Of a stretch of DNA of 64,000 nt, positions 58,885-64,000 are shown piece by piece (position 1 is the first letter of the stretch; the number at the start of each line of letters is the position of its first letter). A model generated the notes under the pieces. It worked only from the letters and a program-made list of their open reading frames with translations, did not search any database and was not told where the DNA came from. Origin of the DNA: Stachybotrys elegans (taxonomy: Eukaryota > Ascomycota > Sordariomycetes > Hypocreales > Stachybotryaceae); contig JAGPNK010000020.1 of NCBI GenBank assembly GCA_020746835.1, positions 1-64,000 on the forward strand, in the 5' to 3' direction. The translations under genes were made by a program, and so were the position numbers.

Positions 58885-60242
58885 ATGTACAGTCGCCTCG
58901 ACATGGCTGTCGACGCTGATTCCATCGCCAATACCGTCATACGCCAATTTCAGAAGCTCCCGCCGAAACGCAAACCAGCCATTCGAGATAATGGGCTCCG
59001 CGATTGGGTACCTCTCAGCGGAATCGTCGCTGAAGTAGACGGCCGCATGATTTGTCTTGCGTTGGCGTATGTCTCCTTTTTGTGACTCTGTTCTTGTGAT
59101 GAAGCTAAGAATGTAGCACCGGGATGAAGTGCCTGCCATCTGCGAAGCTGGCGCAGTCTCATGGAGTGGCTCTGCATGACTGGCACGCAGAGGTGTTGGC
59201 CATCAGGACATTCAATAGGTTTCTTCTAGACGAGTGTCATTGTCTCGCCAGCGGAAAGGATGGTTCAGGGATCCTCGCAAGACGAGTGGTAAATGTAGGT
59301 GCCGAGTTTAACGAAGAGCATACATGGCCATTTGAGATACGAGAAGGAGTAAAGCTACACATGTATTGCTCGGAAGCACCGTGTAAGTTACTGGGATCTC
59401 TTTCTCATAGGGCAACCACATTGACATATACGGTAGGCGGAGATGGGAGCATGGAGTTGATCATGGCTGCACAAGACGATGCTTCGCCATGGGCGGCGCC
59501 TTCACAAACCCCACAAGCTGAAAGCCAGGCTGACAACGAGCTTCTCGGTAGGGCATGCTTCTCTCAGCTGGGAGTGGTCCGCCGCAAGCCCGCACGAGGA
59601 GATGCGCCTCCCACACTCTCCAAATCTTGCTCTGACAAGCTCGCCCTCAAGCAGTGCTTGTCTTTGCTAAGCTCACTGACATCGCTCTTTGTCCATCCGC
59701 GCAACGCATATATAAATACGCTCGTCTTACCCAAGTCACAATTCTCTGCCTCGGCATTTGAGCGAGCTTTCTCCCCCGCGGGTCGGATGCAGCCAGTAGC
59801 CAACAGCAGTTGGTCTAGCGGTTACACCTACCGACCATTTGCCGTAGCAGTGACGGACATCGAGTTTGAGTACTCGAGGAGGGCGTTCCAGGACCCAGCT
59901 ACGCACATTGCCGCAAGCAATCTGGCAGCCGCGTGGTCTCTGTCAAAGTTCGATGAGGGTATCATCGGCGGGGTGTTACAAGGGAGAAAGGCGTTCGACA
60001 GGAAAGGAGCTAGCCGCATGTCCAGGCTTCAACTGTGGCAGCTTTGCATAGACCTGGCCGGCCATTTGGCCGACTTCCCAGAGTTGGAGAAGGCACTCGG
60101 CCCGTCCGTCTACCAGGAAGTAAAGGATGGGCGTCTCCTTGCTGAGCGCAGGAGAGTCAAGAGCGACGTATGCCGTGTAGCCCTGAGAGGCTGGATCAAG
60201 AACGAGGGCGGCTCAAACTTCAGGACCAATCACAAATCATGA
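58885..60242 (+). CDS. tad1: tRNA-specific adenosine deaminase Tad1/ADAT1
   Basis: Predicted 417 residues from exons 58885-59066, 59117-59382 and 59437-60242, with introns of 50 and 54 bp. Tad1 converts adenosine 37 of tRNA-Ala to inosine. The zinc deaminase motif is DWHAEVLAIRTFNRF with H84 and E86. The cysteine ligands are C150 in YCSEAPCGDGSMEL and C214 in LSKSCSDKLALKQ. The second intron (GTAAGT to GGTAG) has no stop and is a multiple of three; leaving it in would insert 18 residues between the catalytic APC and GDGSME, so splicing is strongly favoured. The start could also be the second ATG at 58903 (MAVDADSIAN). An ADAR-type C-terminal domain fills the rest. Nuclear or cytosolic location is not evident. 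Confidence 0.93.
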
Positions 60243-60541
60243 ACAGAGTTTACATCATCAGAGGGTGTCATTTCTCTAGATGCCTTTCACGATTTGTTTA
60301 GACAGATCGGCTCTGGTATGCTCGATATTGCCGTGATCCCTTACGACGTTTGGAGCCATGACCGTCGCACATCCACCCGTATAATCATCGATAACGCCAA
60401 TGATCTTTTTGAAGGACCTTGCCCAATAACCTGTCATAGAGTAAATTCTGCATAGACGGGGAGAGGTGACTGGCCGAGTCGACCCCTCCGGTACGCATGC
60501 CCCTCCGCTCTTCCTCCCTTGGCTAATTAGGTACCATCTCT

Positions 60542-61190
60542 TTACTCGACCTTGTTCTCGAAGTTCTCGCCCTCGACGAGGTCGGGGATGTCGTCGTCAT
60601 CCTCGGCCTTCTCAGTCTTCTGCATGTTCTGGTAGCTCTCAGCGAGCTTGCGGAGGGATGCGAGGGAGTCGGGGCCGAGCTGGTTGAGGATACCGGGGAC
60701 GAGCTCGGTCAGCTCCTTATCCTCACCCTGGCCGTAGATGGCAAAGGTGTTGGACTGGACGGCGGCGTGGACTATAAAATTTTACTCGCGTTAGTCGGGG
60801 CGGCTCATGCTGTTGTGCGTGCGACAATATTTGGACGTACCCTTGGGGGCAGCGAAGTGGATAACGTTGCCGTCCGACTTGAACATGTTAACCTCCTCGA
60901 TAGCCTGGATGGGCTGGGTGTTGAGCTTCTTCAGCGTCTGCTGGAGCTTCTTGTCATCGGCGCCGGAGCGGGCGGGGGCGCGCTTGACCTTGCGTCGGGG
61001 GGTTCCCTTGCCACTATGGTATCGATCGTTAGCGACGGCATTCGCGGTTGCGCACTGCGGGCGGCTGCAATCCTACCCTGATTAAAGAATTAGCAGAACA
61101 TTCGCATAAAGAAGAGAAGCCAGACAAGGTCTGCTCACCGATACGGACTCCCTGGCCAAGCTTCTTGAGGCGCTCCTGAATATCGGCCAT
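60542..61190 (-). CDS. egd1: Nascent polypeptide-associated complex subunit beta (NAC-beta)
   Basis: Predicted 151 residues. Exons are 61190-61139, a single nucleotide at 61077, 61013-60841 and 60771-60542. NAC-beta pairs with NAC-alpha at the ribosomal exit tunnel. The conserved order is [59 protein letters not shown], then the NAC core [20 protein letters not shown], and an acidic tail [19 protein letters not shown]. The invariant VRIGGKGT is encoded only if ATC-G is joined to a lone G and then to T-GGC. The two flanking introns (61 and 63 bp) both have GT-AG ends, and the second has a CTAAC branch site. Treating the 125 bp as one intron shifts the frame. Product confidence is very high; the exon structure is discussed under findings. 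Confidence 0.95.
61014..61138 (-). other. Twin introns separated by a one-nucleotide exon in NAC-beta
   Basis: Minus strand. Intron 1 is 61138-61078 (GTGAGC to ATCAG, 61 bp), the exon is the single G at 61077, and intron 2 is 61076-61014 (GTAGGA to CATAG, 63 bp). After removal of intron 1 the donor of intron 2 is preceded by GG, giving the needed codon ATC-GGT-GGC. The arrangement resembles fungal stwintrons, in which stepwise excision is required. Confidence 0.75.
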
Positions 61191-61998
61191 GGTGGGTTGT
61201 GATGGGTGATGGGTGGTAGAGGTTGCGGGGTGAGAGGTGTTCGAAAACTAGAAATTGCCAGCTCGTCAGTCAAGGCGCCCGACCGCCAGAAACGAGGTGC
61301 TACATTGGAGCAGAGGAGCCGTGGAAGGAGAGAGAGCGCGCAGCACCGCGGGAATCACGTACCAGAATATGAGGTGCGCTTAAAGAGCTGGTCTCGCCGT
61401 CGACTTGATAGGGCGATTACGAAGGTTCAGAGTAGATTTTGTGCGTGCCAAGAGTTTTTCGCCTGAGGATTTTGTGTTTCGCCGACGGTCCCACCCCCGA
61501 AGCCCGCCAAGCTCCTTCCCTCAGTGCCGGAGGAGTGGCGCCCTCAAGAGCTCCTACAATTGAGAAACGATTGTAAGAGGGCGGACCATTGCATTATTAC
61601 CTCATAAAATGCTAATCTGTATTTTTTTCAAATTGAACAATTGGCCTATGAATGATTCCTGATTTTCAGCCGCCTTTGGTTTGTGTTTGTGCCACCCAAG
61701 AAGTAAGCCGGGGCAGAGACGTCGGACTCGGCCGGTTGCAAGGCATCCAATACGCAGCTTCGTCCGGTTCCTCCGGTCTCTAGGTGCACTATTTTGACAA
61801 ATTAATGTCCAGACAAACGTGATGATTCAAGGCCGTAGTCGACGGCACAGGGATACTATACAATCAAAACCCTCAGATCCCGGGTGTAACGAACGCCCCT
61901 CCCATCATCCATGAGCTTGTCCCAGCTCATACTGTACACATAAAGCTACACAGACGTATCGCAGCACGCCTAACATTGCGGTGTCTCTCAGGTCTTGT
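61191..61998. other. Intergenic region upstream of NAC-beta
   Basis: About 800 bp between NAC-beta and CBP4, both on the minus strand. It contains the NAC-beta promoter and presumed CBP4 3' DNA. AT-rich near 61600-61650. No gene recognised. Confidence 0.5.
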
Positions 61999-62473
61999 TT
62001 ATTTCTCAAGACCAGCCTCTTTTCTCATTTCTTCTCGTCGAGCATCTGCCTCCTTGAGGGTCTGACGGCCGGCTTCGAGCTCGGCCTTCTTTCTCCTCTC
62101 CTCTTCTTCCTTGATGACAGTCCAGACTGTATCACGTTAGCCAACACAAATATTTCCCCCTCAGCAACCAAAGGAACTGACTTGGCTTGTCCGACTTGGA
62201 GTAGGCCTTCAGTCGTGTGACGAACTCGTCAAACTCTTGCTGCCTCTCCTCGCGGCCTTCAAGACTTCGCTTTCGCAGGTCGGGATTGTATCGAGCTCGC
62301 AATTCCTCCTCGGTAGGCGTCAACCAGTAGGTAAATGCCGGGCCGCCCACACTGATCACTACGCCTCTATCGTTTCGGTCAGCTCGGAGTCCTGGCTTGC
62401 GAACATGGGCCATCACTTACCCTACTATCACCTTGCTCCACAACCCCCAGTTGATTCCCGGCTTTGGTGGCAT
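61999..62473 (-). CDS. cbp4: CBP4-like assembly factor for cytochrome bc1 (complex III)
   Basis: Predicted 121 residues from exons 62473-62421, 62366-62182 and 62126-61999, with introns of 54 and 55 bp. Cbp4 is an inner-membrane protein that helps newly made cytochrome b enter complex III. The start [15 protein letters not shown] is followed by one membrane segment ([20 protein letters not shown], about residues 16-35). Then come the family motifs [40 protein letters not shown] and [14 protein letters not shown], ending in a charged coiled-coil tail. The joins at VGGVV and KPIWT both restore conserved residues. Length and topology match fungal CBP4. Confidence 0.93.
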
Positions 62474-64000
62474 ATTGATGGCGGCCTGCTTGCAACAGAT
62501 TCGTTATGGGACTTCTTTGGACACTGCGCCGCGCTTTCGTAATTGTCGCGTCGGATCTGACGGTCTGGCGGTCTTTGCCGAGTTCTCAGAGAGGCCTCTT
62601 CTCCACAGATCGCTATCCGTCATGGATCTGGCAAAATGTGATGGGCAGAACCAATGGGGAAAGCGGTCAATGGGAACGGACCCGCCGAAGAGCCACATGC
62701 CACAGCCACCCCGACTTGACGAGGTATGAGCCACAGCCACAGCCACAATAGGGCTAGGTGATCGTCATTATGCTGTTACAAGGAGCCTACCAGCCTACCA
62801 CCTAAGTTGAAACACGGCTGCCAAGATGCATTACACCATGGGCTGGCAAAGATGGGCCGGATTAGCGCATTGATGAGACCAGACCACGCTCGGGACTATG
62901 TTCTACGATTTCATTTTTACTGGTTTGAAACCTCCCCACCATGGAAATGAGCTGATGGCAAGACAGCCAGTGAGAATAGGCAATCTTGGGGTCAAGGATG
63001 TATGTATTTGCCGTCATCGTGGCTATGTCGACCACTTGGAAGAGCTTCACATCCCACTGGTCTGCTTCCGGCGAATTATCGAGGCGCAACATGATGCTTG
63101 GAGCTCATGTTACTTGAGTGCCGATGCAACTATACTACTTGAATGTATAGCCATCCCTGCGCAACGCAACGGACTGTGCCACGGCATCGCGGCACGGCTA
63201 TGGCTGCGTTGCGCGCCTGTTGGCAAATACACCGGAGAAGGATCGAATGAAACAGAACAGGAGGGGCACCCAGTTCACAGCAAAAGCCATGGTTATCGTG
63301 AGTGCTTCGGGCGGCGACGATCAAGTTGAGCCTGAGTCCCAGTTGCACAGGCCACACTGAGTCTTGTACAAGCTGCACTTGTCACTCCAAGAAGCCGCGC
63401 CTTACCAGCCGTTACCACGTTACCAGCCGGGTGATCAACAGGCACCGTTGTCAGGGGCTCCATGGCATTCGCCGGAACCAGCCCTCTACCCAATGGCATG
63501 CCCTGGTGCTCAAACGGGTCAGCGGTCGCGCCCCCAATGGCCCATGCAACCGGCACGCGCAGGCGCACCACCACTAAAATAATGGATGGGATTAGGGGTC
63601 AGGGGACTTTGCGTGCATGTCGCAAGAACAGACCGCTTCAGACAGGCCAGCGGCCAGGACCAGAAGGTGGGGAACCACAGCAAGACAATGCGCCCAGACG
63701 GGCTGGACGACTTGAAAGCTCCGCATTGGCACTCCCCTCTCCCGCCACCGTCGGAATTTGGATTTCTGGTCGGTTTGTTGTCCACTGACAACCACACAAT
63801 CAACAATCAGCATTCCCCACACCCATCTAATCACAACCTACCTAACGACCTAGCTACCTGCAATATTGTTCTTATTTGACTTCTGTGCCACTCTCTCGTG
63901 CAGAGGTAATTACCGCTCCCTAACCTCTTGTCTCTTGTCGTCCCCAGGCTCACCCTCATTACAGCGTGCCGGAAGTCCTGCTACAGCGCTTATTCCAGCG
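62474..64000. other. Terminal region with no recognised gene
   Basis: About 1.5 kb from the CBP4 start to the window edge. A plus-strand frame at 62898-63329 (143 codons, ATG) has no recognised motif. From about 63830 the sequence turns pyrimidine-rich (CTAACCTCTTGTCTCTTGTC), which could be the leader of a plus-strand gene that starts beyond the window. Confidence 0.4.

Noticed and set aside
61014..61138. A single 125-bp intron in NAC-beta
   Set aside because: It gives ATC-GTG-GCA and shifts frame away from the conserved KGTPRRK; the two-intron reading restores it exactly.
62898..63329. 143-codon plus-strand frame near the right edge
   Set aside because: No recognisable motif; overlapped by comparable frames on the other strand; not enough support.
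1..64000. tRNA genes, rRNA, transposons, viral remnants, CRISPR arrays
   Set aside because: Scanned by eye for tRNA B-box patterns with matching stems, terminal repeats and transposase, integrase or reverse-transcriptase motifs; none convincing. A tRNAscan-SE and repeat search would settle it.

Overview
The window is nuclear DNA of a filamentous ascomycete (Pezizomycotina). The evidence is small GT-AG introns of about 48-150 bp with CTAAC/CTGAC-like branch sites, pyrimidine-rich 5' leaders, intergenic gaps of 0.3-3.9 kb without operons, and genes typical of moulds: a PalI pH-signalling protein with a long tail, a mould-type septin, a silencing RNA-dependent RNA polymerase, a Rax1-like RGS protein and two telobox Myb proteins. 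A Sordariomycete, perhaps Hypocreales, is my inference; nothing in the sequence fixes the genus. No transposon, tRNA, rRNA, CRISPR, virus or secondary-metabolite cluster was recognised.

Layout. 1-1278 (-): 5' part of an unrecognised serine/proline-rich protein, cut by the window edge. 2579-4812 (-): PalI/Rim9. 7234-9270 (+): ADCK1/Mcp2-type mitochondrial ABC1 kinase-like protein. 12476-14065 (+): septin. 15014-17375 (-): Tbf1/Taz1-like telobox Myb protein. 18365-19173 (-): small DUF7704-type membrane protein. 21413-23017 (+): Teb1/Tay1-like protein with two telobox Myb repeats. 23800-24850 (+): ribosomal protein eS4. 28763-30901 (+): mitochondrial D-lactate dehydrogenase (cytochrome). 31666-35615 (+): RNA-dependent RNA polymerase. 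35886-37222 (-): prolyl-4-hydroxylase-like 2OG-Fe(II) oxygenase. 40020-40547 (+): AIM11-like. 42269-44878 (+): unrecognised Cys/His-rich, proline-rich protein. 45656-47437 (-): type II pantothenate kinase. 49852-51307 (-): Rax1-like RGS membrane protein. 54844-55446 (-): DUF1348 (NTF2-like). 56450-57077 (+): Asp f 3-type peroxiredoxin. 57402-58122 (-): eL24. 58885-60242 (+): tRNA adenosine deaminase Tad1. 60542-61190 (-): NAC beta. 61999-62473 (-): CBP4.

How the genes relate. They are mostly independent housekeeping and signalling genes. Loose themes are mitochondria and respiration (ABC1 kinase-like protein, D-lactate dehydrogenase, AIM11, CBP4), translation (eS4, eL24, NAC beta, Tad1, the hydroxylase by family) and telomere or promoter binding (two telobox Myb genes about 4 kb apart, separated only by the DUF7704 gene). 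Exon joins were chosen by hand from GT-AG signals, reading frame and family conservation. Several start codons differ from the longest open frame because the longer frames begin at TTG or GTG.

Most notable: the NAC beta gene can only be joined in frame through two consecutive normal-sized introns separated by a one-nucleotide exon (61077), a stwintron-like arrangement. Next are the telobox Myb pair with telomere-like motifs in one promoter, and the 813-residue Cys/His-rich protein that I cannot assign to a family.
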